From Actinomycetota bacterium (GTDB taxonomy: Bacteria; Actinomycetota; Actinomycetes; Streptosporangiales; Streptosporangiaceae), in contig DAHUZQ010000071.1 of the NCBI GenBank assembly GCA_027306495.1, positions 1 to 43,198 on the forward strand: 43,198 nt of DNA, read 5' to 3'. A program made the translations under genes and the position numbers. Shown one piece after another: positions 10,018 to 18,016 of this stretch (position 1 is its first letter; each line of letters opens with the position of its first letter). The notes beneath the pieces are model-generated. The model was not told where the DNA came from, searched no databases, and saw nothing but the letters and a program-made list of their open reading frames with translations.

Positions 10018-10310
10018 TCCGGGTGGTCCTCCCCGCCCACCTGCGCACGCTGGCGCGGGTGGGCGGAGAGGTGCAACTGACGGTCGCGGATCCGGTCACG
10101 GTGGCGACCGTGCTGGACGCCCTGGAAGAGTGCTACCCGATGCTGCGCGGGACCATCCGCGACCACGGCGCCGGCCGGCGCCGGGCGTTCATCCGCTTCT
10201 ACGCGTGCGAGCAGGACTTCTCGAACGACCCACCAGACACGGCGCTGCCCGGCCCGGTGGTGTCCGGCACTGAGCCCTTCCTGGTCGTGGGGGCCATGGC
10301 TGGCGGATGA
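10014..10310 (+). CDS. MoaD/ThiS-family ubiquitin-like protein with C-terminal Gly-Gly
   Basis: A 98-residue beta-grasp protein. It begins [15 protein letters not shown], has the typical [17 protein letters not shown] helix and a strand [10 protein letters not shown], and ends in VVGAMAGG with nothing after the two glycines. In MoaD and ThiS the terminal Gly-Gly is adenylated and converted to a thiocarboxylate for sulfur transfer, and in archaeal SAMPs it is conjugated to proteins. The ATG at 10014 overlaps the stop of the propeller gene (ATGA), so the two are co-translated. No E1-like (MoeB/ThiF) activating enzyme and no molybdopterin or thiamin gene is in the window. Family membership is fairly sure; the role is open. 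Confidence 0.78.
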   Translation: MIRVVLPAHLRTLARVGGEVQLTVADPVTVATVLDALEECYPMLRGTIRDHGAGRRRAFIRFYACEQDFSNDPPDTALPGPVVSGTEPFLVVGAMAGG

Positions 10311-10411
10311 CGCCAGCGAACTCCCCGGCGGGAAGTGCGAAGTGGCGAGGGGCCAAGCTCAAACCCGCTCGCCAGTATCGCCCTCCCGCCGTCTGCGGTC
10401 CGCAGCTCACA

Positions 10412-10478
10412 CGCCAGCGTGGGGCGGGGTCAGGCTCGCTCAGTCAGCTGAGAGGACCTGAGCACGCCCACGCTGGCG
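10412..10478. terminator. Long inverted repeat between convergent genes, likely bidirectional terminator
   Basis: CGCCAGCGTGGG (10412-10423) and CCCACGCTGGCG (10467-10478) are perfect 12-bp complements 43 bp apart. Inside lies a second pair, GCTCAG (10438-10443) and CTGAGC (10458-10463). It sits between the MoaD-like stop (10310) and the permease stop (10492) and could stop transcripts from both sides. The loop is unusually long for a terminator. Confidence 0.45.
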
Positions 10479-10491
10479 CGCTTTGCTGACG

Positions 10492-11958
10492 TCAGGGAGT
10501 CACGGGTTCCGGGGCGGGCTCCAGGTCGTCGGGAACGGTGGCGCCCAGGGTGGGGCGCTGCTTGAAGTAGGCGCTGCCGCGCACCCAGTAGAAGATCATC
10601 GGGATGAACCCGAGGGCCAGGCCGCCGAGCCCCACCCAGTCGATGACCGCCCCGTTGGCCGGTATCGACTCAATGAGGATCCCGAACATGAAGATCGCAC
10701 CGCCCAGCGGCCACACACCCATCATGAGGAAGTTGCGCACCGAGACGAACAGGACCTTGCGGAACGCGATCACCACCGTCAACCCGGCCAGGCCGTAGTA
10801 GACGGCAATCTGCAGGCCGATGGAACTGATGGCATCCGTCATCACGGTGCCCAGCGATCCGATGTAGTTCGAGCCGATGAACAACCCGAGCGAGACCACC
10901 GCGATCACCAGAGTGGCCAGCCAGGGCGTGCCCCGCCGGGGGTGGATCCAGCCGAAGGCGGCGGGCACGGTCCGCTCGCGGGCCATGGCGAACAGCGTGC
11001 GCGTGACCTGGATGAGCGTGGTCTCCAGGGTGGCGATGGTGGACAGCATGACGGCGATGACCAGCAGTTTGCCGCCAAGTCCCGGCCACACCTGCTGGCC
11101 GAGCACGGCCAGCACGTCCCCGGCGTTGTTCTGGATCGTCTTGGCGGGCAGCGCCATGTTGGTGGCGATCGTGAAGATCTCATAGAGCGCGAACACGATG
11201 ATCACGCCGATGATCCCGCCCAGGCCGGCGCTGCGGCGGCTGTCCTTCATCTCCTCATTGAGGTTGGATGCCACGTCCCAGCCCCAGTAGTAGAACGCCG
11301 CGATCAGGCCACCCGCCACGAAGCCCGCGAAGCCGTTGAAGTGGCTGAACCCGAACCAGGACCAGGAGAAGGGGACCGTCCCATGCAGCGAGCCGTGCAC
11401 GATCGCCAGCACGGCGAACAGCAGCAGGATCGCCACCTCCACGCCGGACATGATCCACTGCGCCCGGGCCGTGACCCGCACCCCCATGATGACGAGCACG
11501 ACCATGACCAGGAACCAGGCCGAGCCCACCAGCGTCACCAGGCCGGTGTTGTTGGCCAGTGAGTTGCTGAACAGGCCGATGGTGACCGACCCAGCGGGAA
11601 GCGAGCCCGCGACCATGAAGATGGTCGCGGACATCACCAGGGACCAGCCCGCGACGAAGCCGAAGAAGGGATGGATGACCCGGCCAACCCAGGCGTAGCT
11701 CGCCCCGGCGTTGGATTCCAGCCTGTTCAGGTAGCTGAAGGCCCAGGCGATGCCGAGCATCGGGATCCCGCAGTAGAGCAATGCGGCCGGGCCCGCCAGG
11801 CCCACGGCGACGACCAGCGTGGCCGTAGTCGCCGCGATGGTGTAGGCGGGCGCACTACCCGCCACCGCCATAACCACCGAGTCAAACAGGCCGAGCACAT
11901 TGGCCCGCAGGCCGCCCCCGGTCTCCCGGGCCGATTCCGGCCGGACATCTGTCGCCAT
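10492..11958 (-). CDS. APC-superfamily amino-acid permease
   Basis: A 488-residue integral membrane protein with about 12 hydrophobic segments. The N-terminal block GLFDSVVMAVAGSAPAYTIAA is the amino acid-polyamine-organocation (APC) signature around helix 1. A further match is NRLESNAGASYAWVGR at helix 3, typical of proton-coupled amino-acid permeases. It should import an amino acid or amine across the cytoplasmic membrane; the substrate is not readable. The open frame continues upstream to 12090, but the ATG at 11958 has GAGG 9 nt before it and the family begins about here. A small palindrome at 12028-12039 lies upstream and might be an operator. Confidence 0.88.
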   Translation of the reverse strand: MATDVRPESARETGGGLRANVLGLFDSVVMAVAGSAPAYTIAATTATLVVAVGLAGPAALLYCGIPMLGIAWAFSYLNRLESNAGASYAWVGRVIHPFFGFVAGWSLVMSATIFMVAGSLPAGSVTIGLFSNSLANNTGLVTLVGSAWFLVMVVLVIMGVRVTARAQWIMSGVEVAILLLFAVLAIVHGSLHGTVPFSWSWFGFSHFNGFAGFVAGGLIAAFYYWGWDVASNLNEEMKDSRRSAGLGGIIGVIIVFALYEIFTIATNMALPAKTIQNNAGDVLAVLGQQVWPGLGGKLLVIAVMLSTIATLETTLIQVTRTLFAMARERTVPAAFGWIHPRRGTPWLATLVIAVVSLGLFIGSNYIGSLGTVMTDAISSIGLQIAVYYGLAGLTVVIAFRKVLFVSVRNFLMMGVWPLGGAIFMFGILIESIPANGAVIDWVGLGGLALGFIPMIFYWVRGSAYFKQRPTLGATVPDDLEPAPEPVTP

Positions 11959-12027
11959 CAGCACCATCCTCATCAGCAGCCACAGAGCAGGCTGATGACG
12001 ATAGTTGGTCAGGCTGCCCCGTAATAT

Positions 12028-12039
12028 CACGATTTCGTG
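12028..12039 (-). promoter_or_regulatory. Candidate operator upstream of the permease
   Basis: CACGATTTCGTG has two 5-bp complementary half-sites (CACGA / TCGTG) around a TT centre, in an AT-rich stretch 70 bp before the permease start. The binding protein is unknown, and the short half-sites make chance occurrence possible. Confidence 0.3.
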
Positions 12040-12145
12040 TAGCAGACACAGTAGGGCGACGGATCCGTGTGGCGCAACCGCAAAGAGCAACTAATCCCGC
12101 AGAATTTCGCTCTGCCAAGCCAGTGGCGTGAGGCCGGTCCGTTCC

Positions 12146-12171
12146 CGCCCCGCGAGGCTCCGCGCGGGGCG
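12146..12171 (-). terminator. Terminator hairpin after the SpoIIE-type phosphatase gene
   Basis: A 9-bp stem (CGCCCCGCG / CGCGGGGCG) with an 8-nt loop, 6 nt beyond the phosphatase stop when read leftwards. It isolates that gene from the permease promoter region. Confidence 0.6.
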
Positions 12172-12177
12172 TGGCGA

Positions 12178-13377
12178 TCAGCGGTGCCCGGTGGCGGGGC
12201 TGACACCGCCCGCCCCACCCGCCACGGGCTGGTTTTCCAGCAGCAACAGCGCCATGTCGTCGTGGGCCAGGCCACCGGCATGCCGGTAGACGGCATCGAC
12301 CAGGGCGTCCACTGCCTGCTCGCAGTCCGGGGCGTCCAGCGCGGTCGCGATCTCCTCGGACGGGAGGAATCTCCCTTCCGAATCGCGGCTTTCCACCAGG
12401 CCGTCGGTGTAGAGCAGCAACCGGTCGCCGGGCGACCAGGCCGCGCTATACGCGCTGACCTCGTCCTCGTCTATCCCGAGGCCCAACGGCAGGGCGGCCG
12501 CGGGCCCAGTGAGCGGCCGCATACCTTCGCAACTGCGCAACAGCAGTGGGTGGTGGCCGCAGTTGACGATCCGCAACCTGCCTGCCCGGCCGATTTCGAC
12601 CAGCGCGGCGGTGACGAACTCCTCCTCTCCCAGCAGCGGCCGGATGGTGCGGCGCAGCTCAGCACTCACCTGCTCCAGCGTCATGGGCGTGACGGCACTG
12701 CGGCGGAAGGCGCTCAGGACCTGCCCGGCGAGCCGGACGGCTTCCAGGCCCTTGCCCCGCACATCGCCGATGATCGCCCGGGTACCACGCGGGGAGGGGA
12801 TGATCTCGTACAGGTCACCACCGACCGAGGCGTTCTCCGTCGCGGAGCGGTAGCGGGCGGCTATCCCGAGCCCGGCCATCCGCGCAGGCAGCGGCGGAAG
12901 CAGCGCCAACTGCGTCGCCTCGGCTATCGCGGTCATCTCCGCCAGCCGCTCTTCACGCCGCCGGCGCACACCCGCCACCCCGACCGCCATGCCGCTTACG
13001 GCGCCCACCGCTATCGCCCTGATCCAGAAATTGAGCTCACCCTCGGCGCCGTGCCATACCCCGGACCCGATGGCCAGGCCGACAGCGGCGACCGCGAACG
13101 GGGCCGTCCGGCGCTCGTCCAGGACGGCCGCGACGATGAGTGGTGCGAGGGAGAACAGCCCCATCGCGATCACACCCGGCACCGCGTAGTCGATCACACC
13201 GAACACCACGAGCCAAAGCGTCGCCGCTGTCAGCACCGCACGCTCGCCCGACCAGCGCCGCCGCCGCGTCACGGACCTGTACCAGCCAGGACGCGCGGTT
13301 TCGGCATCGGGCTTATCCGCCGCTACACCCCATCGGGCAGACTGAGACAGAAGTGGCCGGCTCCGGTTTCCACGCAA
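12178..13377 (-). CDS. Membrane-bound SpoIIE/RsbU-type PP2C phosphatase
   Basis: A 399-residue protein. Residues about 45-140 hold four or five hydrophobic helices (AVLTAATLWLVVFG, VPGVIAMGLFSLAPLIVAAVL and others). The C-terminal 240 residues form a SpoIIE-type PP2C domain: LQLALLPP-like entry, SVGGDLYEIIPSPRGTRAIIGDVRGKG with the metal-binding aspartates, CGHHPLLL, LLLYTDGLVESRD, and HDDMALLLL at the end. Such enzymes dephosphorylate STAS-domain anti-anti-sigma factors and so release sigma factors. No kinase/STAS partner is nearby. The longest frame uses TTG at 13377 without a good Shine-Dalgarno; a GTG at 13272 is an alternative, so the start is uncertain. It is divergent from the sulfotransferase gene. 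Confidence 0.85.
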   Translation of the reverse strand: MRGNRSRPLLSQSARWGVAADKPDAETARPGWYRSVTRRRRWSGERAVLTAATLWLVVFGVIDYAVPGVIAMGLFSLAPLIVAAVLDERRTAPFAVAAVGLAIGSGVWHGAEGELNFWIRAIAVGAVSGMAVGVAGVRRRREERLAEMTAIAEATQLALLPPLPARMAGLGIAARYRSATENASVGGDLYEIIPSPRGTRAIIGDVRGKGLEAVRLAGQVLSAFRRSAVTPMTLEQVSAELRRTIRPLLGEEEFVTAALVEIGRAGRLRIVNCGHHPLLLRSCEGMRPLTGPAAALPLGLGIDEDEVSAYSAAWSPGDRLLLYTDGLVESRDSEGRFLPSEEIATALDAPDCEQAVDALVDAVYRHAGGLAHDDMALLLLENQPVAGGAGGVSPATGHR

Positions 13378-13417
13378 TGCCGTGGACCGCCAGCGGCCAT
13401 GGCAGGAACTCTACTTG

Positions 13418-14485
13418 ATGGTGGTGATGAGACAGACCGGGCGTCCTGCTGGCCCCGGCGGCGGCGCTCACGCGCCGGGGAGTGACCGGGCCGCGAGCGA
13501 GAGCGCGCTGCGGGCTCTCGGGCCGGTCTTCGTGCTCGGCTGCCCACGCTCGGGCACCACGTTGCTGCAACTGATGCTGCATGCCCATCCCCGCATCGCG
13601 ATCCCTCCCGAGACCAGGTTTCTGCAGGCCATCTACTACACCCGGGCGGGCTTCGGCGACCTGCGCGACCCGGCCCGGCGGCGGGACCTGGCGCAGTTCA
13701 TCGTCAGCAGGCGCTCGACGCTGTTCGGCGATCTGGGCCTGGACGCCCGGGAGTTGGTGGAGGAGATCGTCGCCGCACCCCCCACGCTCGGTTCGGCCGC
13801 CGGGACGGTGTTCCGGGCCTACGCGCGGCGCTTCGGCAAGCCCCGCTGGGGCGACAAGCGGCCCGGCTATTACCAGTTCATCCCGCCACTGCTGCGGATG
13901 TTCCCCGGGGCCCAGATCATCCACCTGGTGCGCGACGGCCGTGACTGTGTCGCGTCGCTGAAGCGGATGCCGTGGTTTGACCAGGGGATCTACGGCGCGG
14001 TGGCCACCTGGATGGAGGCGATCGGCCAGGCGGGGAACGCCGAGCGCCGGCTGCCCCCGGGCACGCTGCTGCGGGTACGGTACGAAGATCTCGTCGCCGA
14101 CCCGCCGCGCCTCCTCATGGCCATCTGCGCGTTCCTGGGGGAGGACTATCACCCGGCGATGGCGGCACCGCACGTCATCGCCGGCGAGCTGATCCCGGCG
14201 CGGAAGGCCTGGCATCTCGGTACCCGCCAGCCCGTCACCCCAGCCCGGGCCGGCACCTGGCGGTCCGGGCTGGAACCGTGGGAGGCCAGGCTCTGCGAGG
14301 CGGTCATGGGACGGCGGCTGCGGTCGCTCGGGTACACCCTGTCGGGCGCGGGGCCGGCCGCACCGCAGCACCTGGCGCGGTTCGCCGGGGTGGCCGCCCG
14401 CCGGCTGGCCGCCGACCGTGGCCGCGGCGTGCGCGACTGGTGGCAGCGTGCACATGACTCCCAGCCGCTCGCATGCCTGATTTAA
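13418..14485 (+). CDS. PAPS-dependent sulfotransferase family protein
   Basis: A protein of about 355 residues. The 5'-phosphosulfate-binding loop is VFVLGCPRSGTTLLQ (about 38-52), the hallmark of the sulfotransferase superfamily, and the 3'-phosphate-binding block is IIHLVRDGRDCVASL. It should bind 3'-phosphoadenosine-5'-phosphosulfate and sulfate a hydroxyl or amine acceptor. The start is chosen at ATG 13418 with AGGA about 11 nt upstream; an ATG at 13427 and a GTG at 13382 are alternatives. It is followed after 30 bp by the intradiol dioxygenase and then the EamA transporter on the same strand, so it may act on the same aromatic compound, though many members of this family have unknown substrates. 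Confidence 0.82.
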   Translation: MVVMRQTGRPAGPGGGAHAPGSDRAASESALRALGPVFVLGCPRSGTTLLQLMLHAHPRIAIPPETRFLQAIYYTRAGFGDLRDPARRRDLAQFIVSRRSTLFGDLGLDARELVEEIVAAPPTLGSAAGTVFRAYARRFGKPRWGDKRPGYYQFIPPLLRMFPGAQIIHLVRDGRDCVASLKRMPWFDQGIYGAVATWMEAIGQAGNAERRLPPGTLLRVRYEDLVADPPRLLMAICAFLGEDYHPAMAAPHVIAGELIPARKAWHLGTRQPVTPARAGTWRSGLEPWEARLCEAVMGRRLRSLGYTLSGAGPAAPQHLARFAGVAARRLAADRGRGVRDWWQRAHDSQPLACLI

Positions 14486-14515
14486 TCGCATGGGGCACGA
14501 ATGAGGGAGCGCTCC

Positions 14516-15430
14516 ATGAGCACCGAACTGTTCACAGAGGAAGGGTCCGCCCAGGTCGTCGCGGCGAGCTTCGCAGCGGCCCCGCCGCGCTTGCGGGAGG
14601 TCATGACGAGCCTGGTCGGCCACCTGCATGCCTTCGTCAAGGACGTGGGGCTGACCAGCGCGGAGTGGGAGGCGGCGATCGCCTTCCTCACCGCCACCGG
14701 CCAGCGGTGTGACGACGTACGGCAGGAGTTCATCCTGCTCTCGGACGTGCTCGGCGTGTCCATGCTGGTCGAGACGATCAACCACCCGGCCGTCGGCGGG
14801 GCGACCGAATCAACGGTCACCGGGCCTTTCCATGTGGTCACCTCGCCACCGCGCGGGCTTGGGGACACGATCGCGGCCGATGTCAGGGGCGAGCCGTGCC
14901 TGGTGACCGGCCGGGTGACGGGGGCCGGCGGGGAACCCGTCCCCGGCGCCGGGATCGACGTCTGGCAGGCGTCCCCGGATGGCTTCTATGACGTACAGCA
15001 GCCCGGCATCCAGCCGGAGGGCAATCTGCGCGGGCTGTTCACCGCCGATGCCAGCGGCCGTTTCCACTTCATCACCGTCGTGCCGGGGTACTACCCCATC
15101 CCCGACGACGGACCGGTCGGCGAACTGCTGCGGACATCCGGCCGGCACCCTTACCGCCCCGCTCACGTTCACCTGGAGGTCAGCGCTGCGGGTTACCGGA
15201 CCGTCACCACCCACGTGTTCGTGGCCGGCAGCCCCTACCTCGATTCCGATGCCGTCTTCGGTGTCAAGGAGAGCCTGGTGCGGGACTTCGCGGTCACCGA
15301 CGACCCGGCACTCGCGGCCCGCTGCGGGCTGGCTAATCCATTCCGCCGCGTCGAGGTGGAGATCGTGCTGGTGCCGGAACGGCCCGCCAGCGCTACGGGC
15401 ATTCCCCCATCAGGCGGGCGAACGGGCTGA
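14516..15430 (+). CDS. Intradiol ring-cleavage dioxygenase (catechol/hydroxyquinol 1,2-dioxygenase type)
   Basis: A 304-residue non-heme Fe(III) dioxygenase. An N-terminal helical dimerisation domain (about 1-105) includes EFILLSDVLGVSMLVETIN, followed by the catalytic beta-sandwich. The four iron ligands are visible: Tyr158 (GFYDVQ), Tyr193 (GYYPIP), His217 and His219 (RPAHVHLEV). It opens the ring of a catechol or 1,2,4-trihydroxybenzene between the hydroxyl groups to give a muconate or maleylacetate. Sequence blocks look closest to hydroxyquinol 1,2-dioxygenases, but this needs alignment. The ATG at 14516 has GAGGGAG 6 nt upstream and was preferred to the ATG at 14501. No maleylacetate reductase or muconate enzyme is in the window. 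Confidence 0.88.
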   Translation: MSTELFTEEGSAQVVAASFAAAPPRLREVMTSLVGHLHAFVKDVGLTSAEWEAAIAFLTATGQRCDDVRQEFILLSDVLGVSMLVETINHPAVGGATESTVTGPFHVVTSPPRGLGDTIAADVRGEPCLVTGRVTGAGGEPVPGAGIDVWQASPDGFYDVQQPGIQPEGNLRGLFTADASGRFHFITVVPGYYPIPDDGPVGELLRTSGRHPYRPAHVHLEVSAAGYRTVTTHVFVAGSPYLDSDAVFGVKESLVRDFAVTDDPALAARCGLANPFRRVEVEIVLVPERPASATGIPPSGGRTG

Positions 15431-15439
15431 GCACCGACG

Positions 15440-16237
15440 ATGAGTGCCGTCGCGCTCACGCTCGTCCTGATAGCCGCGGTGATCCACGCGGTCTGGAACC
15501 GGGTACTCCACGGCGCGGACGACCGCCTGGCCGCCGCCACGGTGGGCATGGTGACCGGGGCGGTGCTGCTGCTGCCCGGCACACTCATCTCCCCGCCGCT
15601 GCGGGTGTGGCCACTGGTGCTCGCTTCCGGTACCGCCGAGGCTGTTTACCTGGCGTTCCTCTCGGCCGCATACCGCCGCGGGGAATTGTCCTTCACCTAC
15701 CCGGTCGCCCGGGGCATCGCGCCCTTTCTCGTGACGCTCGGTGGTGCGCTGCTGCTCGCGCAGCCATTGGACGCGGCGCGCGTCGCCGGATCACTGACCC
15801 TCGGCGGCGGCCTGGTTGTCATCGCCCGAGCCGGGCTGAAGGTGGGACGCATGATCGCGGTCGGCTTCGCGGTCCTGACGGGGGTGACGATCGCCACCTA
15901 CTCGGTCATCGACGCGGCGGCGGTGCGGTCCGTCTCGCCGACCGGTTACCTCGGCGCGGTGACCGCGGTGGAAGCGGTGATCCTGCTGATCACGGTCCGG
16001 CCCGGATGGTCGCGCGTCCGGGCGTCCGCCCGCGCGGGTGTGGCGGTCGGCGTCGGCTCGCTCGCCGCCTACCTGCTGGTGCTGTTCGCCTTTCAGCGGG
16101 CGCCCGCCGCTCCGGTCGCGACCTTGCGGGAACTGTCCATCCTGATCGGCATCCTCATCGCACGCGAACGCGCGGGCCGGTGGGTCTGGCTGGGCGGGGC
16201 GCTGTGCGTGCTGGGCGCGGCACTGGTGCTGATCTGA
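15440..16237 (+). CDS. EamA/DMT-family transporter
   Basis: A 265-residue membrane protein with about nine or ten hydrophobic helices arranged as two EamA repeats. The first repeat begins LTLVLIAAVIHAVWNRVL and carries the family block SFTYPVARGIAPFLVTLGGALLL; the second ends with PVATLRELSILIGILIA-RE and GGALCVLGAALVLI. Drug/metabolite transporters usually export small metabolites or amino acids. The start lies 9 bp after the dioxygenase stop, so the two are almost certainly co-transcribed, and it might move the dioxygenase's substrate or product. A strong hairpin ends the run. Confidence 0.85.
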   Translation: MSAVALTLVLIAAVIHAVWNRVLHGADDRLAAATVGMVTGAVLLLPGTLISPPLRVWPLVLASGTAEAVYLAFLSAAYRRGELSFTYPVARGIAPFLVTLGGALLLAQPLDAARVAGSLTLGGGLVVIARAGLKVGRMIAVGFAVLTGVTIATYSVIDAAAVRSVSPTGYLGAVTAVEAVILLITVRPGWSRVRASARAGVAVGVGSLAAYLLVLFAFQRAPAAPVATLRELSILIGILIARERAGRWVWLGGALCVLGAALVLI

Positions 16238-16317
16238 GCCCTGCCGGGCCTGCCGCCAGCGGGCTCAGCTCGAACAGCGCGCCCTCGCACCGGGGGCCGC
16301 GCGGCAGTGAACGGCGG

Positions 16318-16343
16318 GCAGGCTGGGCACCTGCCCGGCCTGC
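16318..16343. terminator. Strong hairpin between convergent genes
   Basis: GCAGGC-T-GGGC (16318-16328), loop ACCT, GCCC-G-GCCTGC (16333-16343): an 11-pair stem with one T-G wobble. It lies between the EamA stop (16237) and the phosphoesterase stop (16358) and probably ends transcripts from both sides. Confidence 0.6.
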
Positions 16344-16357
16344 GGAGACGTCCCCGG

Positions 16358-18016
16358 TCAGGCACCCGCCAGGCGGCGCAGCGGGAACGGCGCGCGGACC
16401 CGAAGGTCGACATTGCGGTCAGCTGAGCCGCCCGCACGGCCACTGTCCGCACCGAGCAGGGGGACGTTCGCGGCCAGTTCCCGGTGCAGGGAGGCGAGGT
16501 CGTCAACGGTCTCCAATGACAACGGCGACAGCGGGGTGTCGTGATCCACCATCGTGCAGACGATCGCCACCTGCTCGCCCTCGGCCAGCAGTTCGACCAC
16601 TCTGCTCTGGCAGGGCCAGTCCACGATCGCGGAGGTCGTGACCTCCCAGAAGCCGGTGCCCGGGCGCTGCGGGTCGGGCCGTGGCCGGACCGCGTTGGTG
16701 TGGGTGTGGCCGTTCAGCCACAGGACGACGTTTGCGAACCGGTGCAGCAGTGCCACGAGGGCCGGGCCGCCGAGCAGCGGTTCACCCTGCGGGCCAGCGT
16801 GGCACACCGAGTTGGTGAGGGTGTCGGTGCCGTGATGAGAGAACACCACGACCAGCCGGTCGTCGTGACCGGTGCGCACCAACTGCCCGTCCGCCGCACG
16901 GTAGGCCGAATGCGCCTCGGCCAGGCGCGCCTCCAGCCACCGGGCCTGCTGGGCGTCCAGGCAGCCGGCGGCACCGCCGGCCAGGCAGTTGGTGTCCAGC
17001 GCGATCAGCCGCACCGCCGGGGTGTCGTGGACGTAGTAGGCGGTGCCGTCGCGCCTGTTCGCCGCGCTGAAGCCGTGCCCGAACGGCTGCGATCCCGGCC
17101 GGAAGTGCGCGTCCACGAATTCGCGCCGCGTGACCGGCCGCCGGCTGGGATCCGGTGTGATCGGCCGGGCTGGGCCGGCCATGAAGGCCTCGGGCCGGTA
17201 CGTGAACGTCTCCAGAGCACGGTCGTGGTCGAAGGGCTCCGGCCAGCTCACCGGCTTGCGGTCGCCGACCATCGCCGCGGTGATGCCCTCGCTGATCACC
17301 CCGACCCCCTGATTCAGCGCCTCGTGGTTGCCGAAGCAGGACAGCCACGGGATACCGAGGCCAACAGCGGTGAAGTCACGGACCGCCCGCTCCAGCAGCC
17401 CCGGATGGTGCGGGAACCCGAACTCCCGCCGGAAGATGTCCGCACCGTCCGGCCCGGTCCCCTCCGGTTTCCAGAACACATCCCCGGGCCAGCCGAGAGC
17501 CTGCACACCCTCGTAGCCCGGGCCGCCGGAGTTGAGGTGGACGGCACCGCCATCCAGCAGCGCCAGGAACGCCTGCGTCTCATTCCACTGCGCATTGTCG
17601 ATCGCATCCCCGGTCGTCACCGCCAGGTCCGGGGCCAGCCCACTGACCGGGCCGCGCAGTCCAGCCACGGTGCGGACGGTGGCATCGACCGCATGCGCGG
17701 TGAGCGCCTCCTGCGGGCGCTGGACCGGGATGATCTCGGCATAGCGGGGGTCGGCGAACCGGGCGTTCAGGAACTCGAAGCGGGTGGGCGACTGGACGTC
17801 GGCGAGTTGCAGGTCGGTGATGTGGACCAGGCACAGCAGCGGCCGGCCGGCCCGGGCCGCCGCGTCCGCGCCCGGGCCCGCCAGGTCAGCCCGGAGCAGA
17901 TGTGGTTCACCGTCGGTGATCTCGATCCCCCGGTAGGCCCCGGAGGCGCCCCGGCGGAGCGCTGCCCCAGGCCAGAGCCGGCGGGCGGTGGTCAGCGGCG
18001 GACGCGGCCCACTCAT
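16358..18016 (-). CDS. Metallophosphoesterase, TIGR03767 (PPA1498)-like
   Basis: A 552-residue calcineurin-type phosphoesterase with long insertions between motifs. Motif I is HITDLQLAD (about 68-76), then TTGDAIDNAQWNE, the GNHE motif (FGNHEALNQ), FSHHGTD and NGHTHTN. In classical enzymes motif I is D-x-H; here it reads D-x-Q. The motif layout and the phrase DVQSPTRFEF match my memory of the PPA1498 family, whose members often carry a Tat signal. This one has no Tat signal or membrane helix, so it should be cytoplasmic. Its ATG overlaps the stop of the ABC ATPase gene, so it is the last gene of the transporter operon and may release phosphate from the imported compound. Confidence 0.8.
   Translation of the reverse strand: MSGPRPPLTTARRLWPGAALRRGASGAYRGIEITDGEPHLLRADLAGPGADAAARAGRPLLCLVHITDLQLADVQSPTRFEFLNARFADPRYAEIIPVQRPQEALTAHAVDATVRTVAGLRGPVSGLAPDLAVTTGDAIDNAQWNETQAFLALLDGGAVHLNSGGPGYEGVQALGWPGDVFWKPEGTGPDGADIFRREFGFPHHPGLLERAVRDFTAVGLGIPWLSCFGNHEALNQGVGVISEGITAAMVGDRKPVSWPEPFDHDRALETFTYRPEAFMAGPARPITPDPSRRPVTRREFVDAHFRPGSQPFGHGFSAANRRDGTAYYVHDTPAVRLIALDTNCLAGGAAGCLDAQQARWLEARLAEAHSAYRAADGQLVRTGHDDRLVVVFSHHGTDTLTNSVCHAGPQGEPLLGGPALVALLHRFANVVLWLNGHTHTNAVRPRPDPQRPGTGFWEVTTSAIVDWPCQSRVVELLAEGEQVAIVCTMVDHDTPLSPLSLETVDDLASLHRELAANVPLLGADSGRAGGSADRNVDLRVRAPFPLRRLAGA

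Noticed and set aside
10438-10463. attC-like recombination site in the nested hairpin
   Set aside because: It lacks the conserved core-site bases and there is no integrase or gene cassette nearby.
14486-14515. Separate promoter for the intradiol dioxygenase (TTTAATCGCAT)
   Set aside because: The AT-rich stretch overlaps the sulfotransferase stop codon and has no convincing -35 or start-codon spacing; co-transcription is simpler.
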